Shown here: positions 33,844-42,614 of the stretch, in pieces
Layout: each line of letters starts with the position of its first letter
Numbering within the stretch: position 1 is the stretch's first letter
Origin: Pseudomonas sp. IAC-BECa141
Lineage (GTDB): Bacteria > Pseudomonadota > Gammaproteobacteria > Pseudomonadales > Pseudomonadaceae
Assembly (NCBI RefSeq): GCF_020544405.1
Contig: NZ_CP065410.1
Span: 2,108,001-2,172,000, forward strand
Length of the DNA: 64,000 nucleotides
Direction of reading: 5' to 3'
The notes under the pieces: generated by a model
The model's input: only the letters and a program-made list of their open reading frames with translations
Told to the model about the DNA's origin: nothing
The model's database searches: none
Program-made: the position numbers and the translations under genes

Positions 33844-35817
33844 TCATTCACTGGTAAGGGCCGTGACCGGGTCGAGCCGGGCAGCTTTGCGGGCCGGCAT
33901 GAAGCCGAAGACAACGCCGGTGACAAGGGCGCAGCCAAAAGCGCCGAGCACCGCCAGCAACGAGAAGGCGACGGCAACGTCGCTGAGGATCAGCACGCCG
34001 CCGACGATCAGCGCCAAGCCAATCCCGGTGATCCCGCCGACCACCGAGAGCATCACCGCTTCGGTGAGGAACTGCCGCAGAATGTCGCGCTGGCGAGCGC
34101 CGGTGGCCATGCGAATGCCGATCTCGCGGGTGCGTTCGCGCACGGTCATGAGCATGATGTTCATCACGCCGATCCCGCCGACCAGCAGCGAAATCGCCGC
34201 AATCGAACCGAGCATCAGCGACAGGGTATTTTGCGTGCGCGCTTCGGCCTGGATCATGGCGGCGTTGTTGGTCAGTTCGAAATCCTTTTTGCCGTTGTGC
34301 AGGCGCAGCATCAATTGCTCGATGGCGTGTTCGGCTTCCTTGACCTTGCGTGCATCCGCCGCGGCGATGGCGACGTATTCCGGATTGCGCGTGCCGAACA
34401 GCCGCACGCTGGCAGCGGAGTAGGGGATGGCGATGCGGTCGTCGCTGTCCTGATCGCCGGAGCTGGCGCCTTTTTCCTGGAGCACGCCGACCACCTGGAA
34501 CGGCACGTTCTCGATCAGGATGTATTGGCCGATGGGGTTGAGCACATCCTTGAGCAGTTTGTCGCGAACCTTCTTGCCGATCACCGCCACCGCGCTGGCG
34601 TTGCGCTCATCGGCATCGGTGAAGTAGCTGCCCTCGACCACCGGCCAGTTGAAGATCGCCGGGAAGTTGGTGTCGTTGCCGCCGACGTAGCTCATGTGGT
34701 CGGCGTTGCCAAACCGCACACCAGCCTCCGCGCCGTTGACCGGCATGATCCGTTTGACCTGCGGCAGGCTGGCCAGCGCCGCCACGTCATCGAGGGTGAT
34801 GATGCCGGGCGGCGTGCGCGGATTGGGTGCCGAGCCGCTGAGGTAAATGATGTTCGAACCGAAAGCCCCCATCTGCGCCATGACCTGACGCTTGCTGCCT
34901 TCGCCCACTGCGAGCATGACCACCACCGAAGCGACGCCGATGATGATCCCGAGCAGGGTCAGCGCGGTGCGGAAGCGATTGATCCACATCACCCGCCATG
35001 CGGCGTGCAGAGCGTCCACCAGTTCGCCTTTCCAGGCCCCCGAGGCTTGTGCGCCCTCGGTCAGGCGTTTGCGCAGGTCGACCGCTTGCAGGGCGCCGGG
35101 GCTGGCTGTAGTCCGGGCGTCGGGACTGTCCTGGGCGCTGTCGCTGATGATCAGGCCGTCGCGGATCTCGATAATGCGCTTGGCCCGCGCTGCGACTTCG
35201 CGGTCGTGGGTGATCAGGATCACCACGTGGCCCTGGCTCGCCAGCTCGTCAAGCAACGCCATGACTTCTTTGCCGCTGTGGCTGTCGAGGGCGCCGGTGG
35301 GTTCGTCGGCGAGGATGATGTGGCCGCCGTTCATCAGTGCCCGGGCGATCGACACCCGCTGCTGCTGACCGCCTGACAATTGATGGGGGCGGTTGCCGGT
35401 GCGCGAGGCCAGGCCGAGGCGGTCGAGCAGGGCGGCAGCGCGGGCGTGGCGTTCGGCGGCGGGAGTGCCGGCGTAGATTGCCGGCATCTCGACGTTCTCC
35501 TGGGCCGAGCCGGACGGAATCAGGTGATAGCCCTGAAACACGAAACCGAAGGCTTCGCGCCGCAGCCAGGCCAACTCGTCGGTGTCGAGGTCGGCGACGT
35601 TTTCCCCGGCGAAACGGTATTCGCCGCAGGTGGGCCGGTCGAGGCAGCCGAGGATGTTCATCAGCGTCGATTTGCCGGAGCCGGACGCGCCGACAATCGC
35701 CACGAATTCCCCGGCGTGGATCGACATGTCGATCCCGCGCAACACATGCACTTCAGGGGCGTCGCCACCGCCGTAGGATTTGCGGATGTCCCGCAGGTCG
35801 ATCAAGGGCGTCTGCAT
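33844..35817 (-). CDS. pvdT: MacB-like ABC transporter of the pyoverdine efflux pump
   Basis: This 657-residue protein has an N-terminal ATPase (Walker [10 protein letters not shown] near residue 43, signature LSGGQQQR near 147, Walker B ILADEPTG near 170). These are followed by a MacB-type membrane and periplasmic region: a first TM near 285-305 ([21 protein letters not shown]), a periplasmic core about 310-530, and three C-terminal TMs with FtsX features near 535-645. It powers PvdRT-OpmQ. Its ATG directly follows the TAA of pvdR with no gap, which suggests coupled translation. Confidence 0.94.
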   Translation of the reverse strand: MQTPLIDLRDIRKSYGGGDAPEVHVLRGIDMSIHAGEFVAIVGASGSGKSTLMNILGCLDRPTCGEYRFAGENVADLDTDELAWLRREAFGFVFQGYHLIPSGSAQENVEMPAIYAGTPAAERHARAAALLDRLGLASRTGNRPHQLSGGQQQRVSIARALMNGGHIILADEPTGALDSHSGKEVMALLDELASQGHVVILITHDREVAARAKRIIEIRDGLIISDSAQDSPDARTTASPGALQAVDLRKRLTEGAQASGAWKGELVDALHAAWRVMWINRFRTALTLLGIIIGVASVVVMLAVGEGSKRQVMAQMGAFGSNIIYLSGSAPNPRTPPGIITLDDVAALASLPQVKRIMPVNGAEAGVRFGNADHMSYVGGNDTNFPAIFNWPVVEGSYFTDADERNASAVAVIGKKVRDKLLKDVLNPIGQYILIENVPFQVVGVLQEKGASSGDQDSDDRIAIPYSAASVRLFGTRNPEYVAIAAADARKVKEAEHAIEQLMLRLHNGKKDFELTNNAAMIQAEARTQNTLSLMLGSIAAISLLVGGIGVMNIMLMTVRERTREIGIRMATGARQRDILRQFLTEAVMLSVVGGITGIGLALIVGGVLILSDVAVAFSLLAVLGAFGCALVTGVVFGFMPARKAARLDPVTALTSE

Positions 35818-36990
35818 TTAGCCACCGCTGCCGTCGGCCGGGCCGATCAACAGGTGATCGCCTTCGTTCAAGCCTTCCAGCACCTGGACTTTCAAGCGGT
35901 CGCTGATGCCGGTGTGCACTTCACGGGACTGGATGTCGCCATTGGCGGCCATCACCTGCGCGGTCTGCCGGTTCGCGGTGGCTGTGCCTTGCAGGGCGGC
36001 AACCGGTGCAGTGAGAACGTCTTTGGCCTGGCTGGCGACGAAGAATACCTGGGTGGTCATTTCCGCCATCAGTGCGTTGTCGGCGTTGTCGACATCCAGC
36101 AGCACGGTATAGAGCACCACGCGCGCGCTGCCGCTTTTGCTGGAACTGGCAGGACTGCCGCCGCCCTGGCTGGTCTGATCCAGGGGTTTGGGCGGTACCG
36201 GCAGGATTTGCCGCACGGTGCTGGTCCAGCGTCGATGGCCGCCGCTGAGGGTAGTGAAGTAGGCGGTCATGCCCGGTTTGACGTGGCCGATGTCGGCTTC
36301 GGAAACTTCCGCCCACACGGTCATCGGCGACAGCTTGGCGATCCGCAGGATCAGCGGTGTCTGTTGTTGGGCGTTGAGGGTCTGGCCTTCGCGGGCATCG
36401 AGGGCAACCACGGTGCCGGCCATTGGCGCATAAATGCGGGTATAGCCGAGCTCGGCCTGATCGCTGCGCAGGCTGGCTTCGGCCTGACGGATCTGGGCCT
36501 GGAACATGTCGATGCGCGCCTGGGTGGCTTTCAGTTCGGCGCGGGCGGTCTGCACGTCTTCTTCGCGGGTGGCACCGCCAGCGGCCAGGTTCTGCTGACG
36601 CTGGTATTTCTGCTGCGCGAGCTCGTGCTGGGCTTTCTGTTCCTGCAACTGGGCCTTGAGGTTTTCGATGGAGAAACGTCCGGCGTCGAGTTTGGCTTTC
36701 TGGGTGGACGGATCGATTTCCACCAGCAGTTGACCTTCCTTGACCACGTCGCCGACTTCCACATGAATCTTGCGGATCTGCCCCGACGCCTGGGCGCCGA
36801 CGTCCACATAACGCCGTGGTTGCAGGGTGCCCAGCGCGGTGACGCTGCTTTCGATATCGCCGCGGGTCACTTGCACGGTGGCGAACTTGTCCCGTCCTGG
36901 AGGCAGGATCTGCCAGGCGGCGTAGGCGACAACAGGGATCAGACAAAGGACTACGAGCAGGGCGCGTCGGGCGGGGCGGGGACGTTTCAT
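35818..36990 (-). CDS. pvdR: Periplasmic adaptor of the pyoverdine efflux pump
   Basis: This 390-residue membrane-fusion protein of the MacA/HlyD family has an N-terminal membrane anchor (about residues 9-28), a split lipoyl domain (GQIRKIHVEVGDVVKEGQLL near 70 and IYAPMAGTVVALDAREGQ near 185), a coiled-coil hairpin (about 95-180) and a beta-barrel region. It links PvdT to OpmQ. It is first in the pvdR-pvdT-opmQ operon, behind a PvdS box at 37100-37123. In P. aeruginosa fpvR lies upstream of pvdR; here the next gene is fpvI and fpvR is absent. Confidence 0.94.
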   Translation of the reverse strand: MKRPRPARRALLVVLCLIPVVAYAAWQILPPGRDKFATVQVTRGDIESSVTALGTLQPRRYVDVGAQASGQIRKIHVEVGDVVKEGQLLVEIDPSTQKAKLDAGRFSIENLKAQLQEQKAQHELAQQKYQRQQNLAAGGATREEDVQTARAELKATQARIDMFQAQIRQAEASLRSDQAELGYTRIYAPMAGTVVALDAREGQTLNAQQQTPLILRIAKLSPMTVWAEVSEADIGHVKPGMTAYFTTLSGGHRRWTSTVRQILPVPPKPLDQTSQGGGSPASSSKSGSARVVLYTVLLDVDNADNALMAEMTTQVFFVASQAKDVLTAPVAALQGTATANRQTAQVMAANGDIQSREVHTGISDRLKVQVLEGLNEGDHLLIGPADGSGG

Positions 36991-37099
36991 GCAGGGTTCC
37001 GGCCAGTGGAAATCGGCCCGTCATTCAGAGGGGTGCGCAGGATCGGGCACCGTTGAACGCTGCCGCAGGGCGCGACAGACACGGGGGGCTGTCCTGTAA

Positions 37100-37123
37100 A
37101 CGATGAAAGCGGAGGGGAATTTA
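37100..37123 (-). promoter_or_regulatory. PvdS iron-starvation box for pvdRT-opmQ
   Basis: On the minus strand TAAAT and CGT are separated by exactly 16 bases, 110 bases upstream of the pvdR ATG. It lies in the 333-base divergent region between pvdR and fpvI, which otherwise holds only the Fur-like site near fpvI. Confidence 0.8.
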
Positions 37124-37204
37124 AGCGGCGACACAGGTTGTTACAGCAATCTGTAGGTATAGCCGGACACTATTTGTCGGGCAACGACAAACACCACTTT
37201 AAAT

Positions 37205-37223
37205 CTATATGAGAATTACTATA
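37205..37223 (+). promoter_or_regulatory. Candidate Fur box upstream of fpvI
   Basis: The core ATGAGAATTACTAT matches a typical Fur-box centre; the 19-base window agrees with GATAATGATAATCATTATC at 11 positions by my count. No TAAAT-N16-CGT box lies in front of fpvI, so Fur rather than PvdS probably controls it. Confidence 0.5.
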
Positions 37224-37323
37224 AATTACGCGCCTCAAGTTGCCACTATCTTGCTACTGCCTTGTGCGGCTCAGCAGAACGGTGTGCTCAAGGACAGAAC
37301 CCGCATTCAGGCGGCCGGGAGTC

Positions 37324-37806
37324 ATGTTGGAAAACTACTATCGAGAGCTGGTGTGTTTCCTGAACGCCAAGCTCGGCAACCGTCAGGTGGCCGAAGATGT
37401 GGTGCATGACGCTTATGTGCGGGTCCTGGAGCGTTCCAGCGATACGCCGATCGAACAACCCCGGGCCTTCCTTTATCGCACCGCGCTGAACCTGGTGATC
37501 GACGACCACCGGCGCAATGCCCTGCGTCAGGTCGAGTCGCTGGAAGTGCTCGACAGCGAAGAGCGCTATTTCACCCCGTCTCCCCACAGCACCCTCGATC
37601 ATGGTCAACGTCTGGAGATGTTGCAGCGTGCGCTGGCCGAGCTTTCACCGCTGTGCCGCGAGAGCTTTCTGTTGCGCAAGATCGAAGGCCTGTCGCACCC
37701 CGAGATCGCCGAGCGCCTTGGCATTTCCAAGGCTCTGGTGGAAAAGCACATCGTCAACGCCATGAAACATTGCCGCGTGCGCATCAAGCAATGGGATGCC
37801 CATTGA
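37324..37806 (+). CDS. fpvI: ECF sigma factor for ferripyoverdine receptor gene
   Basis: This 160-residue extracytoplasmic-function sigma factor of the iron-starvation group has a region-2 motif (AEDVVHDAYVRVLE, about residues 24-37) and a region-4 helix-turn-helix (LSHPEIAERLGISKALVEKHIVNA, about 126-150). Next to pvdA and pvdR, it corresponds to FpvI, which transcribes fpvA after signalling through the receptor. The start at 37324 (MLENYYRELVCFL) matches ECF N termini; the open frame runs 28 codons further upstream but is not family-like. PvdS has a similar fold, but the position next to pvdA and pvdR argues for FpvI. No anti-sigma gene lies beside it. Confidence 0.87.
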   Translation: MLENYYRELVCFLNAKLGNRQVAEDVVHDAYVRVLERSSDTPIEQPRAFLYRTALNLVIDDHRRNALRQVESLEVLDSEERYFTPSPHSTLDHGQRLEMLQRALAELSPLCRESFLLRKIEGLSHPEIAERLGISKALVEKHIVNAMKHCRVRIKQWDAH

Positions 37807-37817
37807 GCCGTCGTCGT

Positions 37818-37841
37818 TAAATTTCATTTCACTGTCCTCGT
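37818..37841 (+). promoter_or_regulatory. PvdS iron-starvation box for pvdA
   Basis: TAAAT at 37818 and CGT at 37839 are separated by exactly 16 bases, 98 bases before the pvdA ATG and just after the fpvI stop. pvdA therefore has its own iron-starvation promoter. Confidence 0.88.
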
Positions 37842-37938
37842 TCCTACTCAACAGACGATCTGCTGTCCTGCTCCGGGCCGGCCGGTCACCCAAGCTCTTC
37901 CTCCGCGCTGTTCGGGGTTCATCCAGAGGACACTGGAA

Positions 37939-39276
37939 ATGACACAGGCAATTGCATCGCCCATCGTTCACGACCTGATCGGCGTCGGTTTCGGCCCTTC
38001 GAACCTGGCGCTGGCCATCGCTCTGCAAGAGCGCGGCCCGATCCAGGGCGAGCTGGATGTGCTGTTTCTCGACAAGCAACCCAACTACAGCTGGCACGGC
38101 AATACCCTGTCGACCCAGAGCGAGCTGCAGATTTCCTTCCTCAAGGATCTGGTGACCCTGCGCAACCCGACCAGCCCGTATTCGTTCGTCAACTACCTCA
38201 AGCACCACGGTCGTCTGGTGGACTTCATCAACCTCGGGACCTTCTACCCGTGCCGCATGGAGTACAACGACTACCTGCGCTGGGTGGCCGCGCAGTTCAC
38301 CGAACAGAGCCGCTATGGCGAAGAAGTGCTGACCATCGAGCCGGTGCTGCACAACCATCAGGTTGAAGCGCTGCGGGTGATTTCCCGTGGTACGGACGGC
38401 CAGCAGTTCGTGCGCACCGCGCGTTCCGTTGTGGTCAGCGCCGGCGGCACGCCACGCATTCCCGAGGCGTTCAAGGCGCTGAAGGGCGACGGTCGGGTGT
38501 TCCACCACTCGCAGTACCTGGCGGAAATGGCCAAGCAGCCGTGCGTGAACAATCAGCCGATGAGCATCGCGATCATCGGTGGCGGGCAGAGCGCGGCGGA
38601 AGCCTTTATCGATCTGAACGATTCGTTCCCGTCGGTGCAGGTCGACATGATCCTGCGCGGCTCGGCCCTGAAACCGGCGGACGACAGCCCGTTCGTCAAC
38701 GAAGTGTTCTCGCCGGAATTCACTGATCTGATCTTCCAGCAGAAGAGCAGCGAGCGTGAGCGTCTGGTCAACGAGTACCACAACACCAACTACTCGGTGG
38801 TCGACATCGACCTGATCGAACGCATCTACGGCATCTTCTACCGCCAGAAGGTCTCCGGTGTTGCCCGTCATGCGTTCCGTACCCTGACCACCGTCGAGCA
38901 AGCCACCGCCACCGAACGCGGTATCGAACTGACTGTGCGCAACAACGCCACCGGCGAAGTCACCGTGCGTGTCTACGACGCGGTCGTGCTGGCCACCGGT
39001 TACGAGCGTCAGATGCACCGCAAACTGCTCGCGCCGCTGGAAGAGTACCTGGGCGACTTCGAAGTCGATCGCAACTACAAGCTGATCACCGACGAGCGCT
39101 GCAAGGCCGGCCTGTACATGCAGGGCTTCTGCCAGGCCAGCCATGGTCTGAGCGATACGCTGTTGTCGATCCTGCCGATCCGTGCGGACGAGATTGCCGG
39201 CTCGCTGTATGAGCATGGCAAGAACCGTGGGCACAGCCGTTCGATGGCGGATCTGTTGCTGGCGACTGCCAGCTAA
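37939..39276 (+). CDS. pvdA: L-ornithine N5-monooxygenase
   Basis: This 445-residue flavin-dependent hydroxylase converts L-Orn to N5-hydroxy-L-Orn, the hydroxamate precursor for pyoverdine. The FAD-binding motif GVGFGPSNLALAI is near residue 15, the NADPH motif IIGGGQSAAEAF near 213, and the family signature ATGYERQ near 353. The length matches PvdA of P. aeruginosa (443). Its ATG is preceded by AGAGGA. Hydroxy-Orn would be a substrate for one of the NRPS modules, which links this gene to the basic-residue A domains above. Cytoplasmic or membrane-associated. Confidence 0.96.
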   Translation: MTQAIASPIVHDLIGVGFGPSNLALAIALQERGPIQGELDVLFLDKQPNYSWHGNTLSTQSELQISFLKDLVTLRNPTSPYSFVNYLKHHGRLVDFINLGTFYPCRMEYNDYLRWVAAQFTEQSRYGEEVLTIEPVLHNHQVEALRVISRGTDGQQFVRTARSVVVSAGGTPRIPEAFKALKGDGRVFHHSQYLAEMAKQPCVNNQPMSIAIIGGGQSAAEAFIDLNDSFPSVQVDMILRGSALKPADDSPFVNEVFSPEFTDLIFQQKSSERERLVNEYHNTNYSVVDIDLIERIYGIFYRQKVSGVARHAFRTLTTVEQATATERGIELTVRNNATGEVTVRVYDAVVLATGYERQMHRKLLAPLEEYLGDFEVDRNYKLITDERCKAGLYMQGFCQASHGLSDTLLSILPIRADEIAGSLYEHGKNRGHSRSMADLLLATAS

Positions 39277-39301
39277 GTATTCTTTCAGCCTCCACACTGA
39301 T

Positions 39302-39400
39302 CATTCCCACGCTCTGCGTGGGAATGCCTCAAGGGACGCTCCGCGTTCCAATGGGGCGCAGAGCGTCCCCGGCTGCATTCCCACGCAGAGCGTGGGAACG
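39302..39400. repeat. Three-hairpin dispersed repeat
   Basis: Two outer palindromes, CATTCCCACGC-TCT-GCGTGGGAATG (39302-39326) and CATTCCCACGC...GCGTGGGAACG (39376-39400), flank a third imperfect stem-loop (39333-39369, GGGACGCTC...GAGCGTCCC). The outer arms can also pair with each other. This pattern is familiar from intergenic repeats of the P. fluorescens group. Lying just after pvdA, it could act as its transcript end. No T run follows. Confidence 0.8.
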
Positions 39401-39424
39401 ATCTCGGCGATCTCGGGGGCAATC

Positions 39425-39441
39425 CTGAACCCTTCCTGAAC
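39425..39441 (+). promoter_or_regulatory. Direct repeat CTGAAC-N5-CTGAAC upstream of mgtA leader
   Basis: CTGAAC occurs at 39425 and 39436, an 11-base period typical of OmpR/PhoB-family response-regulator sites. CCCGACACA follows twice just downstream (near 39443 and 39455). A control site for mgtA is inferred; it is not a PhoP box of known consensus. Confidence 0.35.
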
Positions 39442-39479
39442 ACCCGACACATTCCCCGACACACTTCCTTTTCCGGGTT

Positions 39480-39862
39480 TACTCTCCAGATATCGGGGCG
39501 TAAGCTTCGCGCGTTTTCATCAATAGCGGAGACCCACAGTGGGTACTTGTTCGAGTGACAGTTGTCGGCCGGTCCTTGTAACCGGCGGATTCTCGGCAAG
39601 ATAACGCGCATTCCTTTGTGCCGTTGTCTCGCCGAACAGCGAGCAGCGGCATCCCGATCATGACCGGTCCCGGTCATGTCCCGACGTCCTTCTCATCGAC
39701 ACTGAAAAGCCTGTGAAGTCGACTTCATCGTCGTCATTGCAGCCTATCGACACGCCTGTCTTTCTGACCGGCGCGCCACGCCTTGCCGTGCCGGTTTTGC
39801 GGTGCCCAGGACGAGGACGTACCTGCTCGACGGTTTCCCGGCTGACCATAGGGGCAACAGCC
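39480..39862 (+). other. Long leader region of mgtA, possibly structured
   Basis: About 380 bases separate the last upstream repeat features from the mgtA ATG. They contain a perfect inverted repeat CATGACCGG-TC-CCGGTCATG (39659-39678) and a smaller CCGG-based hairpin near 39572-39590. From a GTG at 39713 the frame is open into mgtA, giving a 50-codon Ser/Pro-rich extension. I do not recognise an M-box or the enterobacterial mgtA leader here. Whether it is a regulatory leader or an N-terminal extension is open. Confidence 0.4.
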
Positions 39863-42562
39863 ATGAAACTTACGCTCAAGGAATTTTTCGCAGGCTTCCT
39901 GCGGACCCGTCACATCGCCCGGCACTTCCGTCGCCTGGCCTTGCTGGAAACCCTCGGCGACACCACGGTCAGCCGTGAAGTGCCGCCCACTCTGGCCAAT
40001 ACACTGGTGGACGCCGCCCATTGCGACAGCGGCGTGCTGCTGACGAACCTCGGCACCCACACCGACGGCCTGACCGATTTCGAAGTCGATGTGCTGCGTG
40101 CGCAGCATGGCCTCAACGAAGTCGAACACGAGCAACCGCTGCCGTGGTGGACCCACCTGTGGCATTGCTACAAAAACCCTTTCAATCTGCTGCTGACCCT
40201 GTTGGCGGTGATCTCGTGGCTGACCGAAGACCTCAAGGCCGCCATCGTGATTTTCTCGATGGTGGTGTTGTCGACGCTGCTGCGCTTCTGGCAGGAAAGC
40301 AAATCCAATCAGGCGGCCGATGCGCTCAAAGCGATGGTCAGCAACACTGCCACCGTGCTGCGCCGGGATGCGCCGCGTGCTGAACTGCCGATCAAACAAC
40401 TGGTGCCCGGCGATCTGATCGTGCTGTCGGCCGGCGACATGATTCCTGCCGATTGTCGGGTGCTCAGCGCCAAGGACCTGTTCGTCAGCCAGGCAGCGAT
40501 GACCGGTGAATCGATGCCGGTAGAGAAATTCCCGCGTCAGGCCGATCGCGATACGCGCAATCCGCTGGAGCTCGACAACATTCTGTTCATGGGCACCAAC
40601 GTGGTGTCCGGCACGGCGGTGGCGGTGATTCTCACCACCGGCAACAGCACCTATTTCGGTGCGTTGGCGCAGCGGGTCGGGGCGACTGATCGCGCGGTGA
40701 CTTCGTTTCAGCAAGGCGTGAACAAAGTCAGCTGGCTGCTGATCCGCTTCATGTTCGTGATGGCGCCGCTGGTGTTGTTCATCAACGGTTTCACCAAGGG
40801 CGACTGGACCGAAGCACTGTTGTTCGCGCTGTCGATTGCCGTGGGCCTGACCCCGGAAATGCTGCCGATGATCGTCACCTCGACCCTGGCCAAAGGCGCG
40901 GTGTTCCTGTCGCGCAAGAAAGTCATCGTCAAACGCCTGGACGCGATCCAGAACTTCGGCGCCATGGACGTGCTGTGCACCGACAAGACCGGCACCCTGA
41001 CCCAGGACAAAATTTTCCTGGCACGCAACGTCGACGTCTGGGGCGAAGACTCCGATGACGTGCTGGAAATGGCCTACCTCAACAGCTACTACCAGACCGG
41101 CCTGAAAAACCTGCTGGATGTGGCAGTGCTGGAGCACGTGGAAATCCACCGTGAGCTGAAGGTCGGCACGGCGTTTCGCAAGGTCGATGAAATCCCGTTC
41201 GACTTCAACCGCCGGCGCATGTCGGTGGTGGTCGAAGGGCGCGGTCAGCCGCATCAACTGATCTGCAAGGGGGCGGTGGAAGAGGTTCTGTCGGTGTGCA
41301 GCCGGGTTCGTCACGGTGAAGTGGACGAAGCCTTGAGCGATGAATTGCTGGCGAAAATCCGTCAGGTCACAGCAGCATTCAACGCTGAAGGCCTGCGCGT
41401 GGTAGCGGTGGCGGCCCGCTCGATGCCGCAAGGGCGCGACACTTACAGCCTGAGCGACGAGCAGGAGCTGACGCTGATCGGTTACGTGGCGTTTCTCGAT
41501 CCACCCAAGGAAAGCACCGCGCCGGCGCTCAAGGCCCTGGCCGAACACGGCGTGGCCGTGAAAGTGCTGACCGGCGACAACGAACTGGTGACCGCCAAGA
41601 TCTGCCGCGAAGTGGGCCTGGCCCAGCAAGGCCTGCTGATGGGCAATGACATCGAACGCATGAGTGATGCTGAACTTGCGGTGGCGGTGGAAACCACCAA
41701 CGTGTTCGCCAGGCTGACGCCGTCGCACAAGGAGCGCATCGTGCGCATCCTCAAGGGCAACGGTCATGTGGTCGGGTTCATGGGTGACGGCATCAACGAC
41801 GCGCCGGCGCTGCGCACCGCAGACATCGGGATTTCCGTGGACAGCGCGGTGGACATCGCCAAGGAAGCGGCCGACATCATCCTGCTGGAGAAGAGCCTGA
41901 TGGTACTGGAGGAGGGCGTGCTGGAAGGGCGCCGGACCTTCGCCAACATGCTCAAGTACATCAAGATGACCGCCAGCTCGAACTTCGGCAACGTGTTCTC
42001 GGTGCTGGTGGCCAGTGCGTTCATTCCGTTCCTGCCGATGCTGCCGATGCACCTGCTGGTGCAGAACCTGCTGTATGACATTTCGCAGATCGCGATCCCG
42101 TTCGACAACGTTGACGACGAAATGCTGAAACAGCCGCAGCGCTGGCAGCCGGGTGATGTGGGGCGCTTCATGCTGTTCTTCGGCCCGATCAGCTCGATCT
42201 TCGACATCACAACGTTCGCCTTGATGTGGTACGTGTTCGATGCCAACACCCCGGATCACCAGACCCTGTTCCAGTCCGGCTGGTTCGTCGTGGGACTGCT
42301 GACCCAGACGCTGATCGTGCACATGATCCGCACGCCGAAGATTCCGTTCCTGCAAAGCCGTGCGGCCATGCCGTTGCTGGTGATGACCGCAATCATCATG
42401 GCCGTGGGCATCTTCCTGCCGATGGGACCGCTGGCGCACTACTTCAAATTGCAGGCGCTGCCGTCGATGTACTTCGTGTTCCTGCCGGTGATCCTGCTGG
42501 CGTACATGGCACTGACTCAGGCCGTGAAAGGCTTCTACATCCGCCGGTTCGGCTGGCAGTAA
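39863..42562 (+). CDS. mgtA: Magnesium-transporting P-type ATPase
   Basis: This 899-residue P3B-type ATPase imports Mg2+ across the inner membrane. It has the TGES motif (near residue 214), the PEM motif of TM4 (LTPEMLPMIV, near 332), the phosphorylation site DKTGT (near 374), LTGDN (near 570) and the hinge GDGINDAP (near 642). The C-terminal TM segments run about residues 690-890. The length matches MgtA (about 900). The start MKLTLKEFFAGF at 39863 is family-like and I prefer it over the in-frame GTG 50 codons upstream. It is followed by mgtC after 52 bases with a hairpin between, a typical low-Mg2+ adaptation pair. Confidence 0.94.
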   Translation: MKLTLKEFFAGFLRTRHIARHFRRLALLETLGDTTVSREVPPTLANTLVDAAHCDSGVLLTNLGTHTDGLTDFEVDVLRAQHGLNEVEHEQPLPWWTHLWHCYKNPFNLLLTLLAVISWLTEDLKAAIVIFSMVVLSTLLRFWQESKSNQAADALKAMVSNTATVLRRDAPRAELPIKQLVPGDLIVLSAGDMIPADCRVLSAKDLFVSQAAMTGESMPVEKFPRQADRDTRNPLELDNILFMGTNVVSGTAVAVILTTGNSTYFGALAQRVGATDRAVTSFQQGVNKVSWLLIRFMFVMAPLVLFINGFTKGDWTEALLFALSIAVGLTPEMLPMIVTSTLAKGAVFLSRKKVIVKRLDAIQNFGAMDVLCTDKTGTLTQDKIFLARNVDVWGEDSDDVLEMAYLNSYYQTGLKNLLDVAVLEHVEIHRELKVGTAFRKVDEIPFDFNRRRMSVVVEGRGQPHQLICKGAVEEVLSVCSRVRHGEVDEALSDELLAKIRQVTAAFNAEGLRVVAVAARSMPQGRDTYSLSDEQELTLIGYVAFLDPPKESTAPALKALAEHGVAVKVLTGDNELVTAKICREVGLAQQGLLMGNDIERMSDAELAVAVETTNVFARLTPSHKERIVRILKGNGHVVGFMGDGINDAPALRTADIGISVDSAVDIAKEAADIILLEKSLMVLEEGVLEGRRTFANMLKYIKMTASSNFGNVFSVLVASAFIPFLPMLPMHLLVQNLLYDISQIAIPFDNVDDEMLKQPQRWQPGDVGRFMLFFGPISSIFDITTFALMWYVFDANTPDHQTLFQSGWFVVGLLTQTLIVHMIRTPKIPFLQSRAAMPLLVMTAIIMAVGIFLPMGPLAHYFKLQALPSMYFVFLPVILLAYMALTQAVKGFYIRRFGWQ

Positions 42563-42573
42563 CAGGCAAGTTT

Positions 42574-42599
42574 CCCCCCCTTGTGGGAGCAAGGGGGGG
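42574..42599 (+). other. Perfect C/G hairpin between mgtA and mgtC
   Basis: CCCCCCCTTG and CAAGGGGGGG form a perfect 10-bp stem with a TGGGAG loop. The right arm ends three bases before the AAGGAG ribosome-binding site of mgtC. The centre (TTGTGGGAGCAAG) resembles REP sequence, so it may be a REP remnant flanked by homopolymers. Confidence 0.7.
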
Positions 42600-42614
42600 G
42601 TCAAGGAGTTCGAC

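Noticed and set aside
37200..37245. TAAAT elements before fpvI as PvdS boxes
   Set aside because: Neither TAAAT (37200 and 37222) has CGT 16 bases downstream.
39475..39492. Possible PhoP box (GGGTTTA) upstream of mgtA
   Set aside because: Only one half-site is present; the second GTTTA at the required spacing is missing.
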